Below, piece by piece: positions 54,079-63,586 of a stretch of 64,000 nucleotides of DNA (positions within the stretch are counted from its first letter, which is position 1; each line of letters opens with the position of its first letter). Under the pieces are notes generated by a model that did no database searches, was not told the origin of the DNA, and saw only the letters and a program-made list of their open reading frames with translations. The DNA is taken from assembly GCF_001974875.1 (NCBI RefSeq), contig NZ_MTQD01000010.1, positions 1 through 64,000 of the forward strand. Direction: 5' to 3'. This stretch comes from Pseudoalteromonas sp. EB27. GTDB lineage: Bacteria > Pseudomonadota > Gammaproteobacteria > Enterobacterales > Alteromonadaceae. Position numbers and translations under genes: made by a program.

Positions 54079-56745
54079 ATGTCTGAAGTCAATAAAATTG
54101 ACGTAGACGCGCTAGAAACACAAGAGTGGTTACAAGCTCTTGAATCAGTTGTGCGCGAAGAAGGTGTTGAACGAGCTCAGTTTTTACTTGAGCAAGTATT
54201 AGAGCAAGCCCGTTTAGATGGTGTTGATATGCCAACGGGTATTACCACGAACTACGTTAATACTATTCCTGTAGATCAAGAACCTGCTTACCCGGGAGAT
54301 GTAAATCTTGAGCGTCGTATTCGTTCAATTATACGTTGGAACGCGATTATGATCGTTCTACGTGCATCTAAAAAAGATCTCGACTTAGGCGGCCATATGG
54401 CGTCTTACCAATCATCTGCTGCATTTTATGAAGTGTGTTTTAACCACTTCTTTAAAGCGCCAAATGATGTAGACGGTGGTGACTTAGTTTATTACCAAGG
54501 TCATATTTCTCCTGGTATTTATGCACGTGCGTTTGTTGAAGGTCGTTTATCGGCTGCACAGCTAGATAACTTCCGCCAAGAAGTTGATGGTGAAGGCTTA
54601 CCATCGTACCCACATCCTAAGTTAATGCCTGAATTTTGGCAGTTCCCTACGGTATCAATGGGCTTAGGTCCTATTTCATCAATTTACCAAGCTCGCTTCT
54701 TAAAATACTTAGATGGTCGTGGCTTAAAAGACACTAAAAACCAACGTGTATACGCGTTTTTAGGTGATGGTGAAATGGATGAGCCAGAATCACGCGGTGC
54801 TATTTCTTTTGCTGCACGTGAAAAACTAGATAACCTGTGTTACTTAGTTAACTGTAACTTACAGCGTTTAGACGGCCCAGTTATGGGTAATGGTAAAATT
54901 ATTCAAGAGTTAGAAGGCTTGTTTAAAGGCGCTGGCTGGAACGTAATTAAACTAGTGTGGGGCAGCGGCTGGGATATTCTTCTAGCTAAAGATACAACGG
55001 GTAAATTACTACAGTTAATGAACGAAACTGTTGATGGCGATTACCAAACATATAAAGCTAAAGATGGCGCGTACGTACGTGAAAACTTCTTTGGTCGTTA
55101 CCCAGAAACAGCAGCACTTGTTGCTGACATGACAGATGATGAAATTTTCGCGCTTAAGCGTGGTGGTCATGAGTCATCAAAATTATTTGCTGCATTTAAA
55201 AAAGCAGAAGACACTAAAGGCCGTCCAACTGTAATTCTTGCTAAAACTGTAAAAGGTTACGGCATGGGTGAAGCAGCTGAAGGTAAAAATATTGCGCACC
55301 AAGTGAAAAAAATGGACATGTCGCATGTTGCACATTTACGTTCACGCCTTGGTCTTGACGATTTAGTATCTGAAGAACAGTTAAAAGAACTTCCTTACCT
55401 AGAGCTTGAAGAAGGTTCTCCTGAGTATAAATACCTACATGCTCGTCGTGATGAACTTAAAGGTTATACACCTAAGCGTATACCACGTTTTAGTGAAAAA
55501 TTAGCGTTGCCAGAAGTAGAAGCATTTAAGCCGCTACTTGAAGAGCAAAAACGTGATATTTCTACCACTATGGGCTTTGTTCGTGCACTTAATATCTTAT
55601 TAAAAGATAAAGGCATTGGTAAAAACATCGTACCAATTATTGCCGATGAAGCGCGTACATTTGGTATGGAAGGTTTATTCCGTCAAATCGGTATTTACAA
55701 TCCGCATGGCCAAAACTATACGCCACAGGATCGTGATATTGTTTCTTACTATAAAGAAACTGTATCAGGGCAAGTGCTTCAAGAAGGTATTAATGAGTTA
55801 GGTGCAATGTCGTCATGGGTTGCTGCTGCAACTTCATACAGCACTAACGATTTACCAATGATCCCATTCTACATTTACTACTCTATGTTTGGTTTCCAAC
55901 GCGTTGGTGACATGGCATGGATGGCGGGCGATCAACAAGCACGTGGTTTCTTATTAGGTGCTACTGCGGGTCGTACAACGCTAAATGGTGAAGGCTTACA
56001 ACATGAAGATGGTCACAGTCATATTCTTGCTAATACCGTTCCTAACTGTATTTCATATGACCCAACTTACGCGTTTGAAGTAGCGGTTATTGTACAAGAC
56101 GGTATTCGTCGTATGTACGGTGATGACCAAGAAAATATTTACTACTACCTAACGCTTATGAACGAGAACTACCATCAGCCAGCTATGCCAGAAGGCGCTG
56201 AAGAAGGTATTCGTAAAGGTATTTACAAGCTTGAAAGTTACGAAGGTAAAAAAGCCAACGTACAGCTATTAAGCTCAGGTACTATTATGACTGAAGTACG
56301 TAAAGCAGCTGCGATTCTAAGTGAAGAGTATGGCATTGCGTCTGACGTGTTCTCTGTAACGTCTTTCAACGAATTAACGCGTGAAGGTCAAGATGTTGAA
56401 CGTTTCAACATGCTTAACCCTGAAGGCGAGCAAAAAACAGCATTCATCACAAGCGTGTTAAACGACTCTGTGACTGTTGCAGCAACGGATTACATGAAAA
56501 ACTACGCAGAACAAGCGCGTTCATTCATTCCAAGCAGCAACTACAAAGTGTTAGGCACAGATGGTTACGGCCGTTCTGATAGCCGTGAAAACCTACGTCG
56601 TCACTTTGAAGTTAACGCGGGCTACGTTGTTGTTGCTACGTTATCTGAACTTGCTAAACGCGGTGAAGTTGAGAAGTCAGTAGTTGTTGAAGCACTTAAA
56701 AAGTTCAACATCGACACTAACAAACTTAACCCACTGTACGCATAA
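54079..56745 (+). CDS. aceE: pyruvate dehydrogenase E1 component
   Basis: The homodimeric thiamine-diphosphate enzyme that decarboxylates pyruvate and acetylates the E2 lipoyl groups. It has [25 protein letters not shown], the ThDP site G-D-G-E-M-D-E-P-E and [11 protein letters not shown]. The length of 888 residues matches the enterobacterial enzyme. It has a good ribosome site (AAGGAAAC). aceF starts 10 bases after the stop. Confidence 0.98.
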   Translation: MSEVNKIDVDALETQEWLQALESVVREEGVERAQFLLEQVLEQARLDGVDMPTGITTNYVNTIPVDQEPAYPGDVNLERRIRSIIRWNAIMIVLRASKKDLDLGGHMASYQSSAAFYEVCFNHFFKAPNDVDGGDLVYYQGHISPGIYARAFVEGRLSAAQLDNFRQEVDGEGLPSYPHPKLMPEFWQFPTVSMGLGPISSIYQARFLKYLDGRGLKDTKNQRVYAFLGDGEMDEPESRGAISFAAREKLDNLCYLVNCNLQRLDGPVMGNGKIIQELEGLFKGAGWNVIKLVWGSGWDILLAKDTTGKLLQLMNETVDGDYQTYKAKDGAYVRENFFGRYPETAALVADMTDDEIFALKRGGHESSKLFAAFKKAEDTKGRPTVILAKTVKGYGMGEAAEGKNIAHQVKKMDMSHVAHLRSRLGLDDLVSEEQLKELPYLELEEGSPEYKYLHARRDELKGYTPKRIPRFSEKLALPEVEAFKPLLEEQKRDISTTMGFVRALNILLKDKGIGKNIVPIIADEARTFGMEGLFRQIGIYNPHGQNYTPQDRDIVSYYKETVSGQVLQEGINELGAMSSWVAAATSYSTNDLPMIPFYIYYSMFGFQRVGDMAWMAGDQQARGFLLGATAGRTTLNGEGLQHEDGHSHILANTVPNCISYDPTYAFEVAVIVQDGIRRMYGDDQENIYYYLTLMNENYHQPAMPEGAEEGIRKGIYKLESYEGKKANVQLLSSGTIMTEVRKAAAILSEEYGIASDVFSVTSFNELTREGQDVERFNMLNPEGEQKTAFITSVLNDSVTVAATDYMKNYAEQARSFIPSSNYKVLGTDGYGRSDSRENLRRHFEVNAGYVVVATLSELAKRGEVEKSVVVEALKKFNIDTNKLNPLYA

Positions 56746-56755
56746 GAGGTTTGCA

Positions 56756-58675
56756 ATGAGTATTGAAATTAAAGTACCTGATATTGGTGACGACGAAGTA
56801 GAAGTAACCGAAATATTAGTAAGTGTTGGCGACAAAGTAGATGTTGACCAATCATTATTAAATGTTGAAGGCGACAAAGCATCAATGGAAATACCTGCTT
56901 CGCAAGCGGGTACAGTGAAAGAGATTAAAGTAAACGTTGGCGACACCGTTACAACTGGCTCTTTAGTATTTTTGTTTGAAGGCGAGAGTGAAAGCACTGA
57001 TGAAGAAGATACATCAGCCGCTGCTCCAGCTAAATCTGAAGAGGCAGCACCCGCTGCTTCTACAGGTTCTTCAACTAAAGAAGTAACCGTACCAGATATT
57101 GGCGATGATGAAGTTGAAGTAACTGAAATCATGGTTGCTGTTGGCGATACCGTTGAAGAAGAGCAATCTATCTTAAACGTTGAAGGCGACAAAGCTGCAA
57201 TGGAAGTACCTGCTCCATTTGCCGGTACAGTTAAAGAAATTAAAGTAGCCGCTGGCGATACAGTTAAAACTGGCTCATTAGTGTTTGTTTTTGAAGTAGC
57301 AGGAAGTGAATCTGCAGCACCGGCTAAAGAGTCTGCTCCTGTAGAAGCGCCAGCTGAGAGTTCAACAGCAAGTTCAGCACCAAGCACTAAAGAAGTTAAT
57401 GTGCCAGATATTGGTGGTGATGAAGTTGAAGTAACTGAAATTATGGTTGCAGTTGGCGATACGGTTGAAGAAGATCAATCAATCTTAAACGTTGAAGGCG
57501 ACAAAGCGGCAATGGAAGTACCAGCTCCATTTGCAGGTACAGTTAAAGAAATTAAAGTAGCTGCTGGCGATAAAGTATCGACAGGCTCATTAATTTTTGT
57601 ATTTGAAGTTGCAGGCAGCGCGCCGGCAGCAGCATCAGCACCAGCTGAAAAATCAGCACCTGCAGCAGCGGCTAAAACTGAGTCGGCACCGGCTCAAGCA
57701 GCACCTGTAAAAGCAAGTAATGAAAGCTTCACAGAAAACAGCGCGTATGCTCATGCATCACCTGTTGTTCGCCGTTTAGCGCGTGAGTTTGGTATTAACC
57801 TAGCTAACGTTAAAGGCACTGGTCGTAAAGCCCGTATAGTTAAAGAAGACGTGCAAAACTATGTTAAAAATCTAGTTAAGCAAGTTGAATCTGGTCAATT
57901 ATCAGCAGGTAGTAGTGCTGGTGGTAGCGAGCTTGGTCTTATTCCATGGCCTAAAGTTGATTTTGCTAAATTTGGCGAAATTGAAGAGCAAAAGCTGTCT
58001 CGTATTCAAAAGCTATCAGGCAAAAATTTACACCGTAACTGGGTACAAATCCCGCATGTTACACAGTTTGACGAAGCTGATATCACAAGCCTTGAAGTAT
58101 TCCGTAAAGAGCAAAATGTGCTTAGCGAGAAGAAAAAGCTGGGTGTTAAAATTACACCACTTGTGTTTGTAATGAAAGCAGCTGCAAAAGCACTTGCTGA
58201 ATTTCCAAAATTCAACTCATCGCTTTCTGCAGACGGCGAAAGCTTAATCCTTAAAAAGTACATTAACATTGGTGTTGCAGTTGATACGCCAAACGGTTTA
58301 GTTGTACCTGTGTTTAAAGATGTTGATAAAAAAGGCATTATTGAACTATCACGCGAATTAATGGAAGTATCTGTTAAAGCACGTGACGGTAAGCTTACAT
58401 CGTCTGATATGCAAGGTGGTTGTTTTACTATTTCTAGCCTTGGCGGTATTGGCGGAACGGCATTTACGCCGATTGTTAATGCGCCAGAAGTTGCTATTTT
58501 AGGTGTGTCTAAATCTGAAATGAAACCTAAATGGAATGGTAAAGAATTTGAACCGAAGTTAATGGTTCCACTTTCTATGTCATACGACCATAGGGTGATT
58601 GACGGAGCCTTAGCGGCACGCTTTACTGTGACGTTAGCGAGCTACATGAGCGATATTCGTCAGTTAGTGATGTAA
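56756..58675 (+). CDS. aceF: pyruvate dehydrogenase E2, dihydrolipoamide acetyltransferase with three lipoyl domains
   Basis: The core of the complex, transferring acetyl to CoA. Three lipoyl domains with E-G-D-K-A motifs carry Lys41, Lys146 and Lys250. Ala/Pro/Ser/Glu-rich linkers lie between them. Domains 2 and 3 are nearly identical over about 70 residues. A peripheral subunit-binding domain (~345-380: [13 protein letters not shown]) and the catalytic domain with S-Y-D-H-R-V-I-D-G at the end follow. The ATG at 56756 follows AAGAGG; the longer open frame upstream overlaps aceE and is rejected. Confidence 0.98.
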   Translation: MSIEIKVPDIGDDEVEVTEILVSVGDKVDVDQSLLNVEGDKASMEIPASQAGTVKEIKVNVGDTVTTGSLVFLFEGESESTDEEDTSAAAPAKSEEAAPAASTGSSTKEVTVPDIGDDEVEVTEIMVAVGDTVEEEQSILNVEGDKAAMEVPAPFAGTVKEIKVAAGDTVKTGSLVFVFEVAGSESAAPAKESAPVEAPAESSTASSAPSTKEVNVPDIGGDEVEVTEIMVAVGDTVEEDQSILNVEGDKAAMEVPAPFAGTVKEIKVAAGDKVSTGSLIFVFEVAGSAPAAASAPAEKSAPAAAAKTESAPAQAAPVKASNESFTENSAYAHASPVVRRLAREFGINLANVKGTGRKARIVKEDVQNYVKNLVKQVESGQLSAGSSAGGSELGLIPWPKVDFAKFGEIEEQKLSRIQKLSGKNLHRNWVQIPHVTQFDEADITSLEVFRKEQNVLSEKKKLGVKITPLVFVMKAAAKALAEFPKFNSSLSADGESLILKKYINIGVAVDTPNGLVVPVFKDVDKKGIIELSRELMEVSVKARDGKLTSSDMQGGCFTISSLGGIGGTAFTPIVNAPEVAILGVSKSEMKPKWNGKEFEPKLMVPLSMSYDHRVIDGALAARFTVTLASYMSDIRQLVM

Positions 58676-58718
58676 CCAATTTAATGAAATTGGTGTACGT
58701 AATTAAATAAATTGAATC

Positions 58719-58753
58719 AAATCCCAGCCAGTTGTTTTTAGCTGGGATTTTTA
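58719..58753 (+). terminator. terminator or attenuator between aceF and lpdA
   Basis: AAATCCCAGC and GCTGGGATTT enclose a 12-base loop and end in TTTTT. It probably terminates much aceEF transcription, so lpdA, whose product also serves other dehydrogenases, can be made from its own promoter in 58754-58880. Confidence 0.8.
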
Positions 58754-58880
58754 GCATTTGCAATGATACAATCTTTGTACATATTGCATCACTTTATGCG
58801 CTGCTCTGAATTTCTGCCTTGCAGAAACACGGCAGTTAAATTTTAGGGCAGTGTCCCGTTCAAACAATTAAGGTAAAAGC

Positions 58881-60305
58881 ATGAGCAACGAATTAAAAAC
58901 TCAAGTTGTTATACTAGGCGGTGGTCCTGGTGGTTATTCTGCGGCTTTCCGTGCTGCTGACTTGGGCTTAGAAGTTACATTAGTAGAATCTCGTGGAACA
59001 TTAGGCGGCGTATGTCTTAATGTTGGTTGTATCCCTTCAAAAGCACTTTTACATGTAGCTAAAGTGATTGATGACGCAGCTGAAATGTCATCTCACGGTG
59101 TTACTTTTGGCGCACCAAAAATCGATCTTGACCAAGTACGCTCTTGGAAAGATTCTGTCGTTGGCCAGTTAACTGGCGGACTAGACGGAATGGCTAAAAT
59201 GCGTAAAGTAAAAGTTGTGTATGGTTACGGCAAATTTACTGGCAGCAATACTTTAGTAGTTGAAGGCGAGAAAGACGCTACAACTATCACGTTTGATAAC
59301 GCGATTATTGCAGCAGGTTCTAAACCAGTTAACTTACCTTTCATCCCAGAAGATGACCGTGTAATTGATTCAACTGGCGCGCTAGAGCTTAAAGACGTAC
59401 CAGAAAAACTACTTGTACTAGGTGGTGGTATTATAGGTCTTGAAATGGGTACTGTTTATCGTGCTCTTGGTTCTGCAATTGACGTTGTAGAATTTGCTGA
59501 CCAATTAGTGCCAGCAGCTGATAAAGACATTATCAAAATTTATCAAAAATACGTAAGCAAAAAATTCAACGTAATGCTTTCAACTAAAGTTGTTGGCGTT
59601 GAAGCTAAAAAAGATGGCTTATACGTGACATTTGAAGGTAAAAACGCACCAGCAGAACCTGTACGTTACGACAAAGTGCTTGTTGCAGTTGGCCGTACAC
59701 CAAACGGTAACCTACTTGATGCTGATAAAGCGGGCGTAAACGTTGATGAGCGTGGCTTTATTAATGTTGATAAGCAATTACGTACTAACGTAAGCCATAT
59801 TTTTGCAATCGGTGACTTAGTTGGCCAGCCTATGCTTGCGCATAAAGCGGTTCATGAAGGTCATGTTGCTGCAGAAGTTATTTCTGGTCAGAAACATTTC
59901 TTTGACCCTAAATGTATTCCTTCAATAGCGTACACTGACCCTGAAATCGCTTGGGTAGGTGTTACTGAGAAAGAAGCAAAAGAGCAAGGCTTAAAAATTG
60001 AAACTGCGGTATTCCCGTGGGCAGCATCTGGCCGTGCTATCGCATCTGCTCGTACAGAAGGTTCTACAAAACTTATCTTTGATAAAGAAAGTGGCCGTAT
60101 AATCGGTGGTGCTATGATCGGTATTAACGCGGGCGAAATGCTTGGCGAAATCGGTTTAGGTATTGAAATGGGTGCAGATGGTGAAGACTTAGCGCTTACT
60201 ATTCATGCTCACCCTACATTGAACGAATCAATTGGCCTAGCTGCTGAAATTTTTGAAGGTTCAATCACTGACTTACCAAACAAAAAAGCAGTTAAAAAGA
60301 AGTAA
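58881..60305 (+). CDS. lpdA: dihydrolipoamide dehydrogenase (E3)
   Basis: The FAD-disulfide enzyme that reoxidises lipoamide in pyruvate and 2-oxoglutarate dehydrogenases and the glycine cleavage system. It has V-I-L-G-G-G-P-G-G-Y-S-A-A (FAD), the redox pair Cys45/Cys50 in G-G-V-C-L-N-V-G-C-I-P-S-K, a second nucleotide loop L-G-G-G-I-I-G-L-E-M, and the active-site H-A-H-P-T-L-N-E. The length of 474 residues is normal. Confidence 0.98.
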   Translation: MSNELKTQVVILGGGPGGYSAAFRAADLGLEVTLVESRGTLGGVCLNVGCIPSKALLHVAKVIDDAAEMSSHGVTFGAPKIDLDQVRSWKDSVVGQLTGGLDGMAKMRKVKVVYGYGKFTGSNTLVVEGEKDATTITFDNAIIAAGSKPVNLPFIPEDDRVIDSTGALELKDVPEKLLVLGGGIIGLEMGTVYRALGSAIDVVEFADQLVPAADKDIIKIYQKYVSKKFNVMLSTKVVGVEAKKDGLYVTFEGKNAPAEPVRYDKVLVAVGRTPNGNLLDADKAGVNVDERGFINVDKQLRTNVSHIFAIGDLVGQPMLAHKAVHEGHVAAEVISGQKHFFDPKCIPSIAYTDPEIAWVGVTEKEAKEQGLKIETAVFPWAASGRAIASARTEGSTKLIFDKESGRIIGGAMIGINAGEMLGEIGLGIEMGADGEDLALTIHAHPTLNESIGLAAEIFEGSITDLPNKKAVKKK

Positions 60306-60327
60306 TTTAACTTTTTAGCATTTGTTT

Positions 60328-60356
60328 AAAAACCCAGCTTTGGCTGGGTTTTTTTA
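60328..60356 (+). terminator. rho-independent terminator of lpdA
   Basis: AAAAACCCAGC-TTTG-GCTGGGTTTTTTT, a strong stem with a T-run, 22 bases after the lpdA stop. Confidence 0.92.
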
Positions 60357-60435
60357 TGCCTGCTTTTCATTAAATATAAGATTAAATTGCCATAAGCCGT
60401 TACAATGCGCGCCTAATTAATTGAAGGTAAATACA

Positions 60436-61116
60436 GTGAAAAACGCAGTTTTAGCATTACGCGCTCAGCAAATAAGTGAATCTCGTCGTGAATTTAACGC
60501 GCGAGGCGGTAAATTAGATCGCTGTGAGCAATGCTTAATAGCCAAGCATTACTGTATTTGTAAAGGTGTTGAGCACGCTCAGTGCAACGCTGCTGTATGT
60601 TTACTGATGTACCATAATGAAAGCTTTAAGCCTTCTAATACTGGGCGTTTAATTGCTGAAATAGTACCTGATAATCACGCATTTAGATGGGACAGAACAG
60701 ACCCAGATCCTGATTTTTTAGCTTTAATAAACGATCCTCAATATCAACCAATGATAGTATTCCCTGCTGAAGACGTAGAAGAGGGCAGGGCCATTACCGA
60801 AGTGAATATTGAAGAAGGTAAAAAGTTACTATTTATATTTTTAGATGGTACATGGCGTGAAGCTAAAAAAATGATTCGCAAAAGCCCCTACCTAGATAAT
60901 TTACCTGTGCTTTCTGTTACTGCTGATAAACTCTCTGATTACCGTTTACGTGTTGCGCCTCACGCGCACCAGCTAGGTACAGCTGAAGTAGGTATTATGG
61001 TGCTAGCACTTGCGGGCGAAATGGATGCCTCAATAAAGTTGGAGCAGCACTTTATTAAGTTTCGTGATGCGTATTTATTGGGTAAACGCAATAAAGGCAG
61101 GCCATTAGAAGACTAA
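60436..61116 (+). CDS. tapT: DTW-domain tRNA-uridine aminocarboxypropyltransferase
   Basis: Uses SAM to make acp3U in tRNA. A zinc-binding cysteine set (Cys30, 33, 40, 42) lies at the N-terminus and the DTW motif is Asp137-G-Thr139-Trp140 in F-L-D-G-T-W-R-E-A. I place the start at the GTG at 60436, with AAGGT eight bases upstream; an in-frame TTG at 60421 is less likely. The length matches the E. coli homologue. Confidence 0.92.
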   Translation: MKNAVLALRAQQISESRREFNARGGKLDRCEQCLIAKHYCICKGVEHAQCNAAVCLLMYHNESFKPSNTGRLIAEIVPDNHAFRWDRTDPDPDFLALINDPQYQPMIVFPAEDVEEGRAITEVNIEEGKKLLFIFLDGTWREAKKMIRKSPYLDNLPVLSVTADKLSDYRLRVAPHAHQLGTAEVGIMVLALAGEMDASIKLEQHFIKFRDAYLLGKRNKGRPLED

Positions 61117-61128
61117 TTTTTTATGCAG

Positions 61129-61644
61129 CTAAGCGAAAGCTTGCTGCTCTTTTAAGTGAGTTAGTGCTTTATTTTGAATTGCTCTAAAGCCTTCTTCAGA
61201 TGTTAATTGTAAAACAGTGTTATATAGTTGGCTTATATTGTTGTGCACCTGAATAAATGAGATGCAGTCTTCACCAATCATATCCTTTGCTTCCTCAACT
61301 CGTTTTAAAAAGTAACCGCTAATGTCTATTCTGCCATTAAATTGAGTAGTTGCTATAGCATTCGATATTCTATTAAGCTGATAACTAAATTCATCAGGAC
61401 GAGCACCTTCCCCCCATTTACTAATAGAAATATCGCTTTCTAACTGGATAATTACGTTAAGTATGTTTTTAAACTCACTCATTGGCATATTAAAAAAGTT
61501 ATAACCTTTGGGGTTAAATAAAGCTTTATATGGATTTACGCTGGGAGTTTGGGCAGTAAAAATACCAATTGGTTTTGCTGTACTTGTGTCTGATACTTTA
61601 TATAAAAAGGTATTGCTTTGAGGTGTTTTAAAATTCATATCCAT
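61129..61644 (-). CDS. hypothetical protein (171 aa)
   Basis: Not recognised. It is soluble with no signal peptide or membrane segment; the C-terminal two-thirds looks helical (SEFKNILNVIIQLESDISIS; a later stretch rich in Ile, Gln and Leu). It converges on tapT with a 12-base gap and has no clear Shine-Dalgarno. An ATG six bases downstream is an alternative start. It lies just downstream of csrB on the same strand; the csrB terminator should keep them separate. Confidence 0.6.
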   Translation of the reverse strand: MDMNFKTPQSNTFLYKVSDTSTAKPIGIFTAQTPSVNPYKALFNPKGYNFFNMPMSEFKNILNVIIQLESDISISKWGEGARPDEFSYQLNRISNAIATTQFNGRIDISGYFLKRVEEAKDMIGEDCISFIQVHNNISQLYNTVLQLTSEEGFRAIQNKALTHLKEQQAFA

Positions 61645-61821
61645 TGAGTATTTTTAATTTATGCGTTATTTAGTTATCGGCGCAATTAATAAATAACTTA
61701 GCGAAATTTAAAATATTAATGAAGTATTTGGTGGTATTAATATTGAATGGCTGGAATGCGGTATTACCCAGTAAAAATTAGTGATAGTTGCTTGGAGCTT
61801 TACTAAACCTAAATTTTAGAC

Positions 61822-62295
61822 AAAGAAAAGCGCGCTCTATTTCTAGGCGCGCTTGCGGAATCTTCTAATTTTCTGCATCCTGCAATTGAACTTAATCAAC
61901 TCCAATTTTCACTAATCCATGTTTATTACTATATTACTTTTTAGTTCTATGTAATGTAGACCATCCGGGCCTGTATCCTTAAATTCCTGAACATCCTGTA
62001 GGGTAAATACTATTACCAAATCCTAAATTACACTTCCTAGTGTATCCCTATTTTAACCAATCCATTGTGTTGCCTTAAAGGCCTGTCCATTTATTCCTTC
62101 AACATCCTGTTAAACAACTTAGCCGCGTTGTTATCCTTTTCGCATCTTCCTGACGCTATCCTTTTTACAACATTGCGTTGTGATACTCATCCTGAGCCTG
62201 TCCTAAAATCCGTGTTGTCCTGGTAACCTAATCATTGGTTGGTTGAGTAAGCAATCCATTTCCTTTTACTCAATAAGCATCATTGCTTGGTTGAT
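61822..62295 (-). ncRNA. csrB: CsrB-type regulatory RNA
   Basis: About 470 bases without an open frame, rich on the minus strand in GGA motifs: I count roughly 23, many as CAGGAUG, UCAGGA or AAGGAU, some at stem-loop apices. Such arrays sequester the translational regulator CsrA. A TATAAT -10 box precedes the predicted start and a strong terminator ends it. It is shorter on recognisable primary sequence than on architecture, as is usual for CsrB/RsmZ RNAs. The exact 5' end is inferred from the -10 box. Confidence 0.88.
61828..61854 (-). terminator. intrinsic terminator of csrB
   Basis: On the minus strand AAGCGCGC-CTAGAAATAGA-GCGCGCTT is followed by TTCTTTG. It marks the 3' end of the CsrB RNA. 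Confidence 0.88.
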
Positions 62296-62301
62296 GAGTA
62301 A

Positions 62302-62307
62302 ATTATA
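62302..62307 (-). promoter_or_regulatory. -10 box of csrB
   Basis: A perfect TATAAT on the minus strand. No good -35 hexamer lies 17 bases upstream, consistent with an activator-dependent promoter. Confidence 0.7.
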
Positions 62308-62453
62308 GTGCAATAGAGCAACCAAAATAGGGATAAAACTACATTCAATTAGTATTTATGCAATAGTAATAATATAAAAGCCCTTTTAATACAGGTGGTT
62401 AAGTGTGTTTTTGTATGTTTTTATCTTGATTTTTACTCATTAGCTGTCACATC

Positions 62454-62471
62454 CGTGAGACATCTCTTACA
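62454..62471. promoter_or_regulatory. predicted GacA/UvrY-type activator box upstream of csrB
   Basis: CGTGAG-ACATCT-CTTACA matches TGTAAG-N6-CTTACA at 10 of 12 symmetric positions with the correct spacing, about 160 bases upstream of the predicted csrB start. GacA/UvrY/VarA boxes at this distance activate csrB/rsmZ promoters in other gammaproteobacteria. Confidence 0.65.
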
Positions 62472-62551
62472 CGGCATTTCCTTTTTGGGCGTTATTTACA
62501 TATTTACATTTATTTAAAGTGTGCACTTTTTGAATGAGCGCGGTAGAATTC

Positions 62552-62570
62552 GATGATAATAACAATTATT
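62552..62570. promoter_or_regulatory. predicted Fur box
   Basis: GATGATAATAACAATTATT matches 14 of 19 positions of the Fur consensus. It lies between a TAGAAT -10-like box (62544-62549) and the start codon of the iron-binding protein gene, so Fe-Fur would block transcription. Confidence 0.65.
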
Positions 62571-62581
62571 TAGGTGAAATA

Positions 62582-63586
62582 ATGAAGACAGTATTTACAC
62601 TTGTTTTGGGATTAGCAGCATCGGCACCAGCCTTTGCAAGTGACGTTGTTAATATCTATTCTTTTCGTCAGCCGTTTTTGATTCAGCCCATTTTAGAAGA
62701 TTTTACAAAACAAACGGGAATAAAAACCAATGTTGTTTTTGCTAAAAAAGGGTTAATTGAGCGTGTTAAACGTGAAGGTAAACACAGTAAAGCCGATTTA
62801 GTATTAACCTCTAATTTTAGTGCGCTTATTCAATTAGAAGATTTAAAATTAACACAAACTATAAAAAGTGACAGTGTAAATAGTAACGTGCCTGTAGCTT
62901 TTCGTGACGGTGATGGCCAATGGGTCGCGCTTACTAAGCGAGTGCGTAATGTCTATTCATCAAAAGAGCGAGTTGGTGCGTTACCTGAACTCACTTATGA
63001 AGATTTAGCAGATCCTAAATACAAAGGACAAATTTGTACGCGATCTGGCAAACATCCATATAATTTAGGTTTAGTGGCTTCTATGATTGCACACCACGGT
63101 GAAGCGCAAACCAAAGAGTGGCTTGAAGGTGTTAAGGCTAATTTAGCACGCAAACCTCAAGGTAACGATCGTGCTCAAGTTAAAGCCGTTAAAGAAGGTT
63201 TATGTAACTTAGCATTAGGCAATAGTTACTATCTTGGCAAAATGCTAGAAGATAAAGAGCAAAAAGGTTGGGCTGAGGCCGTAAATATTAACTTTCCGAA
63301 TCAAACTAATCGTGGCTCACACATAAATGTTTCGGGTGCGGTTATTACCAAATATGCTAAAAACCCTGAAAATGCATTAAAGCTCATCGAGTATATGACC
63401 GATAGCAAAGCACAAAACATGTATGCCTCATTAAATATGGAGTATCCAGTTAAGTCGGGTGTTGAACTATCAAGTTTGGTTGCCTCTTGGGGTAGTTTTA
63501 AAGAAGACAGCTTGCCACTTGATGAGATTAGTAAATATCGTCCGTTAGCGCTTAAGCTAATTGATGAGGTGAAGTTCGATCTTTAA
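62582..63586 (+). CDS. iron(III) ABC transporter periplasmic binding protein (FbpA/FutA-type, 334 aa)
   Basis: A secreted substrate-binding protein for ferric iron uptake. The ATG at 62582 follows AGGTGA and gives a signal peptide (MKTVFTLVLGLAASAPAFA); the longer frame upstream would disrupt it. The mature start V-N-I-Y-S-F-R-Q-P is typical of the FutA/IdiA group. Tyr residues in G-N-S-Y-Y-L-G-K are likely iron ligands. It overlaps the permease gene by one base (TAATG) and is preceded by a Fur box. Confidence 0.9.
   Translation: MKTVFTLVLGLAASAPAFASDVVNIYSFRQPFLIQPILEDFTKQTGIKTNVVFAKKGLIERVKREGKHSKADLVLTSNFSALIQLEDLKLTQTIKSDSVNSNVPVAFRDGDGQWVALTKRVRNVYSSKERVGALPELTYEDLADPKYKGQICTRSGKHPYNLGLVASMIAHHGEAQTKEWLEGVKANLARKPQGNDRAQVKAVKEGLCNLALGNSYYLGKMLEDKEQKGWAEAVNINFPNQTNRGSHINVSGAVITKYAKNPENALKLIEYMTDSKAQNMYASLNMEYPVKSGVELSSLVASWGSFKEDSLPLDEISKYRPLALKLIDEVKFDL

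Noticed and set aside
56684..56755. Longer N-terminus for aceF
   Set aside because: The extension overlaps the aceE coding end, and the ATG at 56756 with AAGAGG gives the family-typical N-terminus.
56677..57387. 236-residue minus-strand frame opposite aceF
   Set aside because: It lies against the lipoyl domains and Ala/Pro linkers and has the Ser/Thr/Ala composition expected of an antisense shadow.
61860..62270. Repeated ATCCTG/CCTGT words that could suggest a CRISPR or repeat array
   Set aside because: Spacing is irregular and there are no conserved repeats of useful length. The words are the GGA motifs of CsrB read on the opposite strand.
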